A DNA stretch of 7,975 nucleotides from positions 1-7,975 of the forward strand of contig JAUHWE010000184.1 in NCBI GenBank assembly GCA_030424825.1, in the 5' to 3' direction. This document shows positions 1-5,436 of the stretch, in pieces. The notes beneath the pieces are model-generated. The model worked only from the letters and a program-made list of their open reading frames with translations, searched no databases and was not told the origin of the DNA. The stretch's first letter is position 1; each line of letters opens with the position of its first letter. The DNA comes from Verrucomicrobiia bacterium. Lineage in GTDB: Bacteria > Verrucomicrobiota > Verrucomicrobiia > Opitutales > Opitutaceae. The position numbers and the translations under genes were made by a program.

Positions 1-906
1 AGCAAGCACGCCCAAACCATCTTCAGCCAAGCAATCAGTTCCGACCGACAGAAAGGGGTGGAGTCATTCATTCCAGCTCTATCCCTTTCCGGAGATCTCT
101 TTGCGGGAAGGGGACATGTTTCCAATCTTTGCGCCGCGTGCCACCAGATGGACGGGGTTGGAGTGGATGTCGGCCCGAATATCGCGGCCCTTTCAGACAA
201 GTCTCCAGAATCCCTCCTCGTTGCGATTCTAGATCCGAATCGTGCAGTGGAAAACAAATACAATCAGCTCATTGCGACCACCCAGAGCGATGAGAAATTT
301 GTCGGTATTTTATCTGATGAAACCACAACTACCGTAACGCTCACCACTATTGGCGGTCACCCGCAAACCTTGAGTCGACAAAATCTCGTTTCGCTGGAAA
401 CCAACGCTTTTTCGCTCATGCCGGAAGGACTAGAGGCGGGACTCAATTTACAGCAAATGGCTGACCTCCTTGCCTTCCTCAACACTTCCAATGAATCCTT
501 GAAGATCCGGGCGGAAGTAAATGGCGAGATATCTCTACCCGCCAATCGCAGCATCATCTCAGGCGCTTCTGCCTATTACAATCCTGAGAATGACGCCATC
601 GAGTGGATACGCCCGGGCGATTCCATTGAATGGACGGCCTTTGACATTCAGCCGGGCCACTACGACATATTTGGCTATGCCGGTCTCAAAGACGAGCACG
701 ATGGGAGGCCGTTTGTCCTTCATATGAATGAGACATTCGTCACCGGAGCGGGCCCCTACTCCCGAGGAATGGATCGCTTTCGCAAGCGCAAGTTCGGCAA
801 TATAGAAATCGTCTCCGAAACCCCCAAGGCAGTCTTCCGATTGGAGCACTCACTTCCCGAAGCGGAATTCGCCTTAAAGGAGTTGCGCCTAATTCCTGTA
901 AGGTAG
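1..906 (+). CDS. PVC-type heme-binding-domain protein, C-terminal part (5' end outside window)
   Basis: The reading frame is open from base 1, so this is the last 301 codons of a longer protein; the GTG at 58 is not a true start. A c-type heme site CAACH lies at bases 130-144 (C44, C47, H48 of the visible part), followed by GVGVDVGPNIAALSDKSPE and ILDPNRAVENKY. This is the pattern of the putative heme-binding domain (TIGR02603) of Planctomycetes and Verrucomicrobia. The Met of SLMPEGL (about residue 140) is the likely second axial ligand. Residues about 170-301 form a separate beta-rich module with aromatic and Gly-rich strands, resembling carbohydrate-binding-like domains often appended to such proteins; that assignment is tentative. 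Full-length relatives usually carry an N-terminal beta-propeller dehydrogenase domain and HEAT-like repeats and act outside the cytoplasm, presumably in electron transfer from sugar or polyol oxidation. The substrate is unknown. Confidence 0.88.
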   Translation, partial: SKHAQTIFSQAISSDRQKGVESFIPALSLSGDLFAGRGHVSNLCAACHQMDGVGVDVGPNIAALSDKSPESLLVAILDPNRAVENKYNQLIATTQSDEKFVGILSDETTTTVTLTTIGGHPQTLSRQNLVSLETNAFSLMPEGLEAGLNLQQMADLLAFLNTSNESLKIRAEVNGEISLPANRSIISGASAYYNPENDAIEWIRPGDSIEWTAFDIQPGHYDIFGYAGLKDEHDGRPFVLHMNETFVTGAGPYSRGMDRFRKRKFGNIEIVSETPKAVFRLEHSLPEAEFALKELRLIPVR

Positions 907-953
907 GGATCAACGACTTGGCCATCTGCACCAACAAAGTATAAAGCATCCCC

Positions 954-977
954 GGGGCAAGCCCCGAGGTATTTTAA
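954..977 (+). repeat. Short hairpin with conserved tail, copy A
   Basis: GGGGC-AA-GCCCC (954-965) forms a perfect 5-bp stem with a 2-nt spacer, directly followed by the tail GAGGTATTTTAA (966-977). A second copy at 1059-1081 has different arms that still pair and nearly the same tail. The REPIN-like element begins at the very next base. Confidence 0.6.
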
Positions 978-1046
978 GGTAGCGGGCGATCTCCGAGCGC
1001 CCACCCGATAGATACACCAATGGGCGCTCGGAGATCGCCCGCTACC
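978..1046. repeat. REPIN-like perfect inverted repeat
   Basis: Two perfectly complementary 26-nt arms (978-1003 and 1021-1046) flank a 17-nt loop (1004-1020). Each arm has the tetranucleotide GTAG near its outer end (979-982, and CTAC at 1042-1045), followed by an internal imperfect palindrome with GGGCG and CGCCC ends. GTAG plus an imperfect palindrome is the signature of REP sequences, and two REPs in inverted orientation make a REPIN, the unit mobilised by RAYT (TnpA-REP) HUH transposases. The perfect arms suggest recent insertion or selection on the structure. No RAYT gene is in the window. It could also act as an mRNA-stabilising or terminating structure, but no T-run follows. Confidence 0.65.
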
Positions 1047-1058
1047 AATGTCAGCAAC

Positions 1059-1103
1059 GAAGCAAGCTTCGAGGTATTTAACCGAAGGGAAATAAAGTTT
1101 CCC
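1059..1103 (+). repeat. Short hairpin with conserved tail, copy B, plus adjacent hairpin
   Basis: GAAGC-AA-GCTTC (1059-1070) is followed by the tail GAGGTATTTAA (1071-1081). Compared with copy A, the arm changes (GGGG/CCCC to GAAG/CTTC) are compensatory, so pairing is kept. A third hairpin follows immediately: GGGAAA (1087-1092), loop TAAAG, TTTCCC (1098-1103). Confidence 0.55.
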
Positions 1104-1257
1104 GGAGGCACCGCACAGATCGGCCTTCGTCATACTTCGGGGCACAAGAGCCAATGGGAAACTAACCTGCCTATTGCCCGGAACTGACAACGGGAACATT
1201 TCCTGAAAGTTATCCGTCAAAAGGAACTTGCTCCTATTCTACATTACGAAGAGGTCT

Positions 1258-1476
1258 ATGAAACTTCGCGATGCCCGATCCATTGGACTCCTTCTCGCAA
1301 CCTTCCTCTTTGCGACGGGCTGCGTCACCGTGGCGAAAACCGCGGTCGGAGGAGCGGTCAAGGGGGCCAAAATCGGAACCAAAGCCGCCGTTTCTACGAC
1401 AAAAGCCGTTGTCAAAGTCCCTGCCTCCGTCATCAGCGATGATAGCGACAAAGCGAGCGAGTCGGATGCGAAATGA
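1258..1476 (+). CDS. Small lipoprotein, 72 aa
   Basis: The product is a short exported lipoprotein of unknown function. The N-terminus has a basic start (MKLRDAR), a hydrophobic core and a lipobox FATGC, with the lipidated Cys at about residue 22. The mature part is an Ala/Val/Lys-rich stretch (GGAVKGAKIGTKAAVSTTKA) ending in an acidic, Ser-rich tail. The GCVTV...AV composition recalls small bacterial lipoprotein families such as NF038104, but the match is by general look only. The ATG at 1258 is chosen over the in-frame TTG at 1228 because a purine-rich AAGAGG sits just upstream and the signal peptide then has normal length. The spacing to the start codon is short. It stands alone: the next DNA is a gene remnant. 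Confidence 0.75.
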   Translation: MKLRDARSIGLLLATFLFATGCVTVAKTAVGGAVKGAKIGTKAAVSTTKAVVKVPASVISDDSDKASESDAK

Positions 1477-1498
1477 CTAGCCATCGCAAGACTCTGGA

Positions 1499-1786
1499 TT
1501 GAGAAGAAGCCTTCGTCGAACCGGTGGACATCATCGCGACTGGATCGATGCCATAAAGGGCGGCCCCTCCGCGAGCTCAAACTTTGAATACGCATCGCGG
1601 CTGACCGAAATCGCTCTCCTCGGGGTTCTTTCCGTGAGGATGGGTGGAGCCAAGATCGAATGGGACGCCCAGAACATGAAAGCCAAGGGACTGCCCGAAG
1701 CCGACCCGTACATAAACGAACCGGTTCGCAAAGGCTGGGAAGTGGTGCAGGAACCCACCAAACAAGGACACCATTCAAGAAATTAG
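1499..1786 (+). pseudogene. C-terminal remnant of a Gfo/Idh/MocA-family oxidoreductase
   Basis: About 74 codons from base 1523 read GGHHRDWIDAIKGG, then SSNFEYASRLTEIALLGVLS, IEWDAQNMK, PEADPYI and EPVRKGWEV. These are the hallmarks of the extreme C-terminus of NAD(P)-dependent Gfo/Idh/MocA oxidoreductases of Planctomycetes and Verrucomicrobia, which are normally about 400-450 aa. The N-terminal Rossmann domain and most of the C-terminal domain are missing: upstream the frame meets a TAG at 1478-1480 and then the lipoprotein gene. The retained frame has no internal stop, so the truncation is probably fairly recent. After EV (about 1744) there are 13 extra codons before the TAG, so the original stop may also have been altered. 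There is no credible start codon or ribosome site. It is probably not functional. Confidence 0.75.
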
Positions 1787-1930
1787 AAATAGCTCACTTG
1801 CTTCAGCGTGAGCCGTATCCAATCGCCAGAACCCCGCGATTTATCCACAAATCAGGACCTGAGGTTCTTGAACGGGTAAGCGAAAGTCGACATGGGGACG
1901 ACCTTCGGTGAATCTTGTGAGAGCGCCGCT

Positions 1931-1990
1931 TCATTCGAGATGAAAGGTTTCTTTCAGATCAACGGCAGTCGGACTGTTGTCGGGATTGCT
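1931..1990 (-). pseudogene. C-terminal scrap of a second L-rhamnose mutarotase
   Basis: Read on the minus strand, 1990 down to 1931 gives SNPDNSPTAVDLKETFHLE and then a TGA stop. The intact RhaM next door ends [19 protein letters not shown], so 14 of 19 residues match, including the final turn and the stop position. At the DNA level 1971-1990 and 2075-2094 agree at 18 of 20 bases, with 12 identical bases (GTCGGGATTGCT, plus-strand sense) at the 5' edge of the homology. Upstream of SNPD the similarity stops at once: the 44 nt to the intact rhaM stop do not encode the expected W-W-x-x-M segment. This is therefore the tail of a deleted tandem or replaced rhaM copy. It is too short to be found as an open reading frame. 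Confidence 0.8.
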
Positions 1991-2034
1991 CCCTGCCTTT
2001 AGGGACTGTCTCGTTTAGCAGAATAGGTGTGACT

Positions 2035-2349
2035 TCAGTCTAGGTGGAAGGTCTCCACGAGACTGGTGGCGGTGGGGCTGTGGTCGGGATTGCTATCCAT
2101 GATATCGCCCATGTGGGCCCACCAGCGCTGGCACACTTCGGTCTGGGCGATCGCGGCCCAGCGCGCTTCCTCTTCAATTTCCGCGTAGGCAAAAAGTTGC
2201 AGAGTCCCTTCGTGTAGAAAAATGGAGTAGTTGGAAACCCCATGCGACTTAAGGACGGTTTCCAATTCCGGCCAGATAGGAGAGTGGCGTTTGACATACT
2301 CCTCCGTTTGACCGGGTTGTAGCTGCATGACGAAAGCTTTGCGTATCAT
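2035..2349 (-). CDS. rhaM: L-rhamnose mutarotase
   Basis: RhaM interconverts the alpha and beta anomers of L-rhamnose in the cytoplasm, feeding sugar catabolism. The 104-aa product has the same length as E. coli RhaM and matches it throughout: [10 protein letters not shown] at the start, the EEYxxRHxPIWPELE block, VLKSHG, CQRWW, and NPDxSP near the end. Tyr18 and His22, the active-site residues known from the E. coli enzyme, are present, as is the Trp76-Trp77 pair. The ATG at 2349 is chosen because it aligns exactly with the E. coli start. No Shine-Dalgarno is visible before it, so initiation may be leaderless or weak. The upstream in-frame extension is spacer and the start of the divergent gene. 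It is divergent from the dehydratase gene, and a remnant of a second copy lies just past its stop. Some relatives act on L-fucose, so the substrate is not fully settled. Confidence 0.93.
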   Translation of the reverse strand: MIRKAFVMQLQPGQTEEYVKRHSPIWPELETVLKSHGVSNYSIFLHEGTLQLFAYAEIEEEARWAAIAQTEVCQRWWAHMGDIMDSNPDHSPTATSLVETFHLD

Positions 2350-2620
2350 GAGGAATGAGTTTGCGGGATCGATGGTCACTGGCAACGCTAAGAATCGGTT
2401 CACCTTAAAGCGAGCTCCGTAAGAATGTGCGGTACTGGAGAGCGATGAACATTTTGGGGCGGTCGATGGCCGTATGGTTACCGCGAGGACATGCCTGCCC
2501 CACCCAAATGGCGTTGATGTAGCGGCCATGACGCAATCCGGACGAATGCGGCACTGGATTTCCGCTAAATCCAAGGTTATCCTTGCGAAAACGTATTCGA
2601 ACAACCTAATCGGTAGGACA
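2350..2620. promoter_or_regulatory. Divergent promoter region between rhaM and the dehydratase gene
   Basis: This 271-bp spacer must carry the promoters of both flanking genes. No clear sigma-70 boxes could be assigned. The open frame extending upstream of the dehydratase start (from 2474) has no family similarity and is treated as non-coding. The only distinct signal is the palindrome at 2586-2599, listed separately. Confidence 0.4.
2586..2599. promoter_or_regulatory. LacI-family-operator-like palindrome
   Basis: CGAAAACGTATTCG is a 14-bp palindrome centred on CG, with one mismatched base pair (2590/2595). CG-centred palindromes of this length are typical operators of LacI-family sugar regulators. 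It ends 21 bases before the dehydratase start codon, where a bound repressor could block transcription or early elongation. No regulator gene is in the window, so this is a candidate only. Confidence 0.3.
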
Positions 2621-4420
2621 ATGAGTTCGGAAAAAGAAAAAAGAAGCGACTTCTTTAGTGAAATGCGTGGCTGTACGCTAACCATGAAAAACGGTTGGAT
2701 GCGCCAAGCCGTGAAAACGGAATTCCGAGGGGGCAAGGATGCTCCCTATTTGCCGAACGAAAAGAATCCGATCGTCATGATTTTCCATGGGGGCGGCGAA
2801 ACGAACCTTTGCAACCTACATCACCGCAAACTGGCGGAAGAGATGGCCTCCCATCTCTGGGAACGAGAAGGATGGGTGACGGCGATAGAGCCAGTGGCAG
2901 CGGTGACCGATGCGATTTCAATGGGGCACTCCTATGAAAAGGATCCCCGAATTGGGGCCATGGGATTATCGCTTTTCTCCCGTGAAATCTTTGCCAGTTC
3001 CATCGTACAGCAAGCCGAAATCAATCGAGTGGACGCTGCGATCATCATAACCGGCTGCGATAAAACCGTGGCGGGCGGGATGCTGGCGGCATCATGGCTG
3101 AAAGACATGCCGGTAGTATTGGTTCACGGAGGCACCATTCGTACGGGGTGCAGTTTGGCGGGCAAGAGCATCCAGATTGAAACCGCGACCGAGGCGGCGG
3201 GCAGGCTGGCAGCGGGTAAGATTAACAAGCAGGAGTACGAGGACATCATTTTGAATGCCCTTCCTTCACCGGGTGGGTGCGGGGTCATGGCGACTTCGAA
3301 TACGCTGGCCGTTCTCGCGTCTACCTTGGGTATGTCGGTATTTTCAAGTGCCAGCACGCCTGCTATGGATCCCAACCACACGGACATTTTTGCCCCCAAA
3401 ATCGATGAGGCCAAAGCAGCAGCTGATTCCCTAGTACGCATGTGGAATGAGGACCAGACGATTGGAGACATCGTCGATGAGCGCTCATTTAGCAATGCAG
3501 CGACTATGCTCCATGCGATCGGTGGCAGCACCAACGCCGTCATTCATCTCCCCGCGATCGCGGAGGGATTCGGAGTGCCCTTTGGTCTAGATGAAATTCG
3601 AGCGAAATCGGATACACCGGTGCTGCTCAATCTGTTGCCTGCGGGAAAATTTGTAATGGTCGATCTTTATGAAAAGGCGGGCGGATTGGCGCCACTAGCT
3701 CGATATATGATTGAGAATGGGCTGCTCGATCCAGAAGCGAAGACCATCACGGGAAAGACAGTCGGCGCTGACGTTGTCAACGCTCCCCTACCGAACTTCC
3801 AAGATCCGGATACGGATGTAATTCGCTCTATCGAAACCCCTTTGAAAGCGAAATCCTCATTGGTGATTGTCAAAGGAGACCACTCGACCGACACGACTGC
3901 GAGTATTGCGACACGTGGCTGTGTATTCAAAGTGAACGCGCAGCAAAGAGTGCTAGAAGGCCCTGCCCGCGTATTCGATATCGAGAACGATGCCGTGAAA
4001 GAAGCGCTGAGCGGAGGGATCAATGATGGTGATATCATCGTGCTGCGCTACCAAGGGGTATCCGTGGGCTGTCCCGAACTGCTGAGACTTACCGCGGCAT
4101 TGACCGGGATGGGCAGTGACTCACGTATCGCCGTAGTGACGGACGGACGCTTGTCTGGTGTTTCCCGAGGCACTCTCGTGGTCCATGTCGAGCCGGAAGC
4201 CTGGAAGGGCGGTCCCATCGCTTTGATAGAAGAAGGTGATATCGTTCGGCTAGATGGAGATACAGAAGAGTTGTTTATACGTGTTGGAGCCGACGAGATG
4301 GAACGGCGAAAGAAGGCGTGGAAACGACCCGAACTAACCCTGCCCCGCGGTCCCATGAGGATTGCCACTCAAATTGTGCGCCCTTTGGAAGAAGGCGCCC
4401 TCTGGTGGCCAAGGGATTGA
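2621..4420 (+). CDS. IlvD/Edd-family dehydratase, probable sugar-acid dehydratase
   Basis: A 599-aa member of the IlvD/Edd family, which dehydrates 2,3-dihydroxy acids or aldonates to 2-keto acids using an iron-sulfur cluster and Mg2+. The three cluster cysteines fit C64 (TNLCNLH), C146 (TGCDKT) and C220 (GGCGVMAT). D147 and K148 of GCDK match the Mg site, where the Lys is carbamylated in characterised relatives. Ser512 in DGRLSG matches the catalytic base. [10 protein letters not shown] (301-310) is also typical. Length fits the sugar-acid branch. The C-terminal domain departs from classical IlvD: the usual RGNLAPDGAVIK-like and GPxGxPGMPE-like stretches are replaced by [20 protein letters not shown] and [13 protein letters not shown]. 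The start at 2621 is preferred: GGTAGGA lies just upstream and the longer frame has no family match. Divergence from rhaM suggests a deoxy-sugar aldonate such as L-rhamnonate or L-fuconate; this is inferred from context only. Confidence 0.88.
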   Translation: MSSEKEKRSDFFSEMRGCTLTMKNGWMRQAVKTEFRGGKDAPYLPNEKNPIVMIFHGGGETNLCNLHHRKLAEEMASHLWEREGWVTAIEPVAAVTDAISMGHSYEKDPRIGAMGLSLFSREIFASSIVQQAEINRVDAAIIITGCDKTVAGGMLAASWLKDMPVVLVHGGTIRTGCSLAGKSIQIETATEAAGRLAAGKINKQEYEDIILNALPSPGGCGVMATSNTLAVLASTLGMSVFSSASTPAMDPNHTDIFAPKIDEAKAAADSLVRMWNEDQTIGDIVDERSFSNAATMLHAIGGSTNAVIHLPAIAEGFGVPFGLDEIRAKSDTPVLLNLLPAGKFVMVDLYEKAGGLAPLARYMIENGLLDPEAKTITGKTVGADVVNAPLPNFQDPDTDVIRSIETPLKAKSSLVIVKGDHSTDTTASIATRGCVFKVNAQQRVLEGPARVFDIENDAVKEALSGGINDGDIIVLRYQGVSVGCPELLRLTAALTGMGSDSRIAVVTDGRLSGVSRGTLVVHVEPEAWKGGPIALIEEGDIVRLDGDTEELFIRVGADEMERRKKAWKRPELTLPRGPMRIATQIVRPLEEGALWWPRD

Positions 4421-4441
4421 GTTGGGTGTATTAAATAACGC

Positions 4442-4456
4442 TCACGCATTGCGTGA
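4442..4456 (+). repeat. Small hairpin, ATT loop
   Basis: TCACGC-ATT-GCGTGA, a perfect 6-bp stem, 21 nt after the dehydratase stop codon. No T-tract follows, so a standard intrinsic terminator is not supported. Confidence 0.5.
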
Positions 4457-4468
4457 TCCACAGATAAC

Positions 4469-4493
4469 GTAGGGCTGGCGCTCGCGCCATGCC
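4469..4493 (+). repeat. REP-like element, GTAG plus hairpin
   Basis: GTAG (4469-4472) is followed by an imperfect palindrome: GGC-TGGCGC, a 2-nt turn, then GCGCCA-T-GCC with one bulged T. This is the same head-plus-palindrome plan as the arms of the 978-1046 element, with a different stem sequence. Confidence 0.45.
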
Positions 4494-4542
4494 GCATCGT
4501 TTGAGAGGTGGGACTTGGCTAACGCGACGGACTGGGAACAGT

Positions 4543-4577
4543 CTCGCCATTGGCGAGCAGGATTCCGCGTTACGGAA
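4543..4577 (+). repeat. Two adjacent small hairpins
   Basis: CTCGCC-ATT-GGCGAG (4543-4557) is a perfect 6-bp stem with the same ATT loop as the hairpin at 4442. TTCCG-CGTTA-CGGAA (4563-4577) follows five bases later with a perfect 5-bp stem. Confidence 0.45.
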
Positions 4578-4599
4578 GCGGCGTTCAATGAGGGACTGG

Positions 4600-4623
4600 G
4601 CTCAGGCTGAAGCACTGAGCTAC
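4600..4623 (-). repeat. REP-like element in inverted orientation
   Basis: On the minus strand, GTAG (4623-4620) leads into a stem CTCAG/CTGAG that continues as an inner GC-TGAA-GC with a bulged A. With the plus-oriented GTAG element at 4469 it makes a GTAG...CTAC pair about 155 nt across, comparable in arrangement to, but longer than, the 978-1046 element. Confidence 0.4.
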
Positions 4624-4653
4624 CTTTCGAAGTGCAAGAGAAAATCCACTAAC

Positions 4654-4670
4654 CACATCTTAGAGATGTG
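4654..4670. repeat. Small hairpin, TAG loop
   Basis: CACATCT-TAG-AGATGTG, a perfect 7-bp stem with a 3-nt loop. Function unknown. Confidence 0.5.
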
Positions 4671-4705
4671 TCCATTAAGTCGTATTCCTTTAATTGATTG
4701 AAACT

Positions 4706-4728
4706 GTAGGGTGGGTCGCCGACCCGCC
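4706..4728 (+). repeat. REP-like element, GTAG plus hairpin
   Basis: GTAG (4706-4709) is followed directly by GGTGGGTC-GCC-GACCCGCC, an 8-bp stem with one G-T wobble. The plan is that of a single REP sequence. Confidence 0.5.
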
Positions 4729-4799
4729 AATTGAGACGAATGTCGCCTCATCCACCGATCTATCGGGGTCTTTGACGAGACGACCTACAATAGAATAAT

Positions 4800-4832
4800 C
4801 CAATGAATATGGGGCTGTATACGATTCATTGG
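4800..4832 (-). terminator. Possible terminator of the minus-strand operon
   Basis: Eight bases past the stop of the zinc-ribbon gene on the minus strand, perfect 9-bp arms CCAATGAAT and ATTCATTGG enclose a 15-nt loop, and the T-rich stretch ATTATTCTATTG follows. The stem is AT-rich and the T-run is interrupted, so this is a weak intrinsic terminator at best. Confidence 0.4.
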
Positions 4833-4840
4833 ACAGTCTC

Positions 4841-5422
4841 CTACACCAGCACCACTTTCCCCGGTGTGTAGTCCTTCTCCATGACAGGAGGGGTACCAAT
4901 GTGCTCCTCGTACCAGCGGTCCCAAATGTCGCGGCTTTTTGTGGACATCAGATCTTGCATACGAATCTGGCATTCCTCGCAAATCATATAAGGCATATAG
5001 TAAAACAGCAAATGAGGCCCTTCGCATTGCCCGACTAACGTGTAGGAAGCCACTTCGTCCTTTCCCTTGCCGCAGGTGAGACAATTTTCGATCCACGGCC
5101 CGAAATCTCGCGGCGCCTCTTTGAGTAGCTTCTGCTTCCGGCTCTCAAAGTCACACGAATCGAGAAAGAAATCCCAAATCTTATTCATCGTTTGCTTAGA
5201 ATAGGATTCGATCAGCTCCTCGTAACAATTGAAACACTGAGCATACTCGACGAGGACTTCGTTTTTTCGATACGCTTTCTGGATCAAATACGACGGCCCC
5301 TCTTCCAGCAACGGCATGCCACAGTCGACACAGTGCGAAATCGGCTTCCCCGTTTCGAACGACCTAAACAGATCCGGAATCTCGATGTAGTCGTTGATAT
5401 AAAACGGTTCGTCGTCACTCAT
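4841..5422 (-). CDS. Hypothetical protein with two C4 zinc ribbons, 193 aa
   Basis: I do not recognise a named family. Eight cysteines fall into four CxxC pairs: C31/C34 (HCVDCG), C63/C66 (CFNC), C114/C117 (CLTCG) and C148/C151 (CEEC). The pairs form two C4 sites with inter-pair gaps of 28 and 30 residues. Both sites begin CxxCG and are followed by a segment rich in aromatic and acidic residues, which suggests an internal duplication of a zinc-ribbon or treble-clef unit. There is no signal peptide or membrane segment, so it is probably cytoplasmic. It starts 14 nt after the phosphodiesterase stop, and the AAGG overlapping that stop codon may serve as a somewhat distant ribosome site, so the two are likely cotranscribed. 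The role could be structural or nucleic-acid or protein binding; nothing shows which. Confidence 0.75.
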   Translation of the reverse strand: MSDDEPFYINDYIEIPDLFRSFETGKPISHCVDCGMPLLEEGPSYLIQKAYRKNEVLVEYAQCFNCYEELIESYSKQTMNKIWDFFLDSCDFESRKQKLLKEAPRDFGPWIENCLTCGKGKDEVASYTLVGQCEGPHLLFYYMPYMICEECQIRMQDLMSTKSRDIWDRWYEEHIGTPPVMEKDYTPGKVVLV

Positions 5423-5436
5423 CGCTTTTGAGTACC

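Larger units (their letters stand above)
907..1257. other. Gene-free spacer with clustered palindromes
   Basis: No convincing coding sequence was seen on either strand. The left half (954-1103) is dense with inverted repeats, listed separately. The right half (about 1104-1257) contains only a weak CCCG/CGGG pair (1177-1194) and the upstream region of the lipoprotein gene. The minus-strand open frame running through here simply translates the repeats. Confidence 0.7.
4421..4840. other. 420-bp gene-free spacer packed with hairpins
   Basis: No recognisable gene or gene remnant was found in six frames. At least seven compact stem-loops occur between 4442 and 4728, most with loops of 2-5 nt; they are listed individually. 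The spacer separates convergent transcription units (dehydratase on +, zinc-ribbon gene on -), so some could end transcription, but none on the plus strand is followed by a T-run. Confidence 0.7.

Noticed and set aside
954..1103. CRISPR-like array
   Set aside because: The repeated units are only two or three, are hairpins with variable stems, and are not separated by uniform spacers.
756..1220. Long minus-strand open frame over the end of the cytochrome gene and the spacer
   Set aside because: It runs antisense through a real gene and then translates the palindromic repeats; it has no domain-like features.
1852..1862. Short palindrome TCAGGACCTGA as an operator
   Set aside because: It lies between two gene remnants with no promoter to control; such short palindromes are expected by chance.
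1990..2005. TCCCT/AGGGA stem-loop as the rhaM terminator
   Set aside because: A 5-bp stem with a 6-nt loop and no T-run on the minus strand is too weak to call.
2474..2620. N-terminal extension of the dehydratase reading frame
   Set aside because: The 49 upstream codons show no family similarity, lie in the divergent promoter region, and would make the protein longer than its relatives. The ATG at 2621 has purine-rich sequence before it.
2350..2736. Extended rhaM reading frame (233 codons)
   Set aside because: The extra N-terminal part is antisense to the dehydratase start and spacer, and the E. coli RhaM start matches the ATG at 2349 exactly.
4442..4456. Intrinsic terminator after the dehydratase gene
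   Set aside because: The stem is short and is followed by TCCACAG rather than a T-run.
4489..4701. 70-codon plus-strand frame in the hairpin-rich spacer
   Set aside because: Its codons run through several stem-loops, the composition is Arg/Ser-rich and unlike neighbouring genes, and there is no ribosome site.
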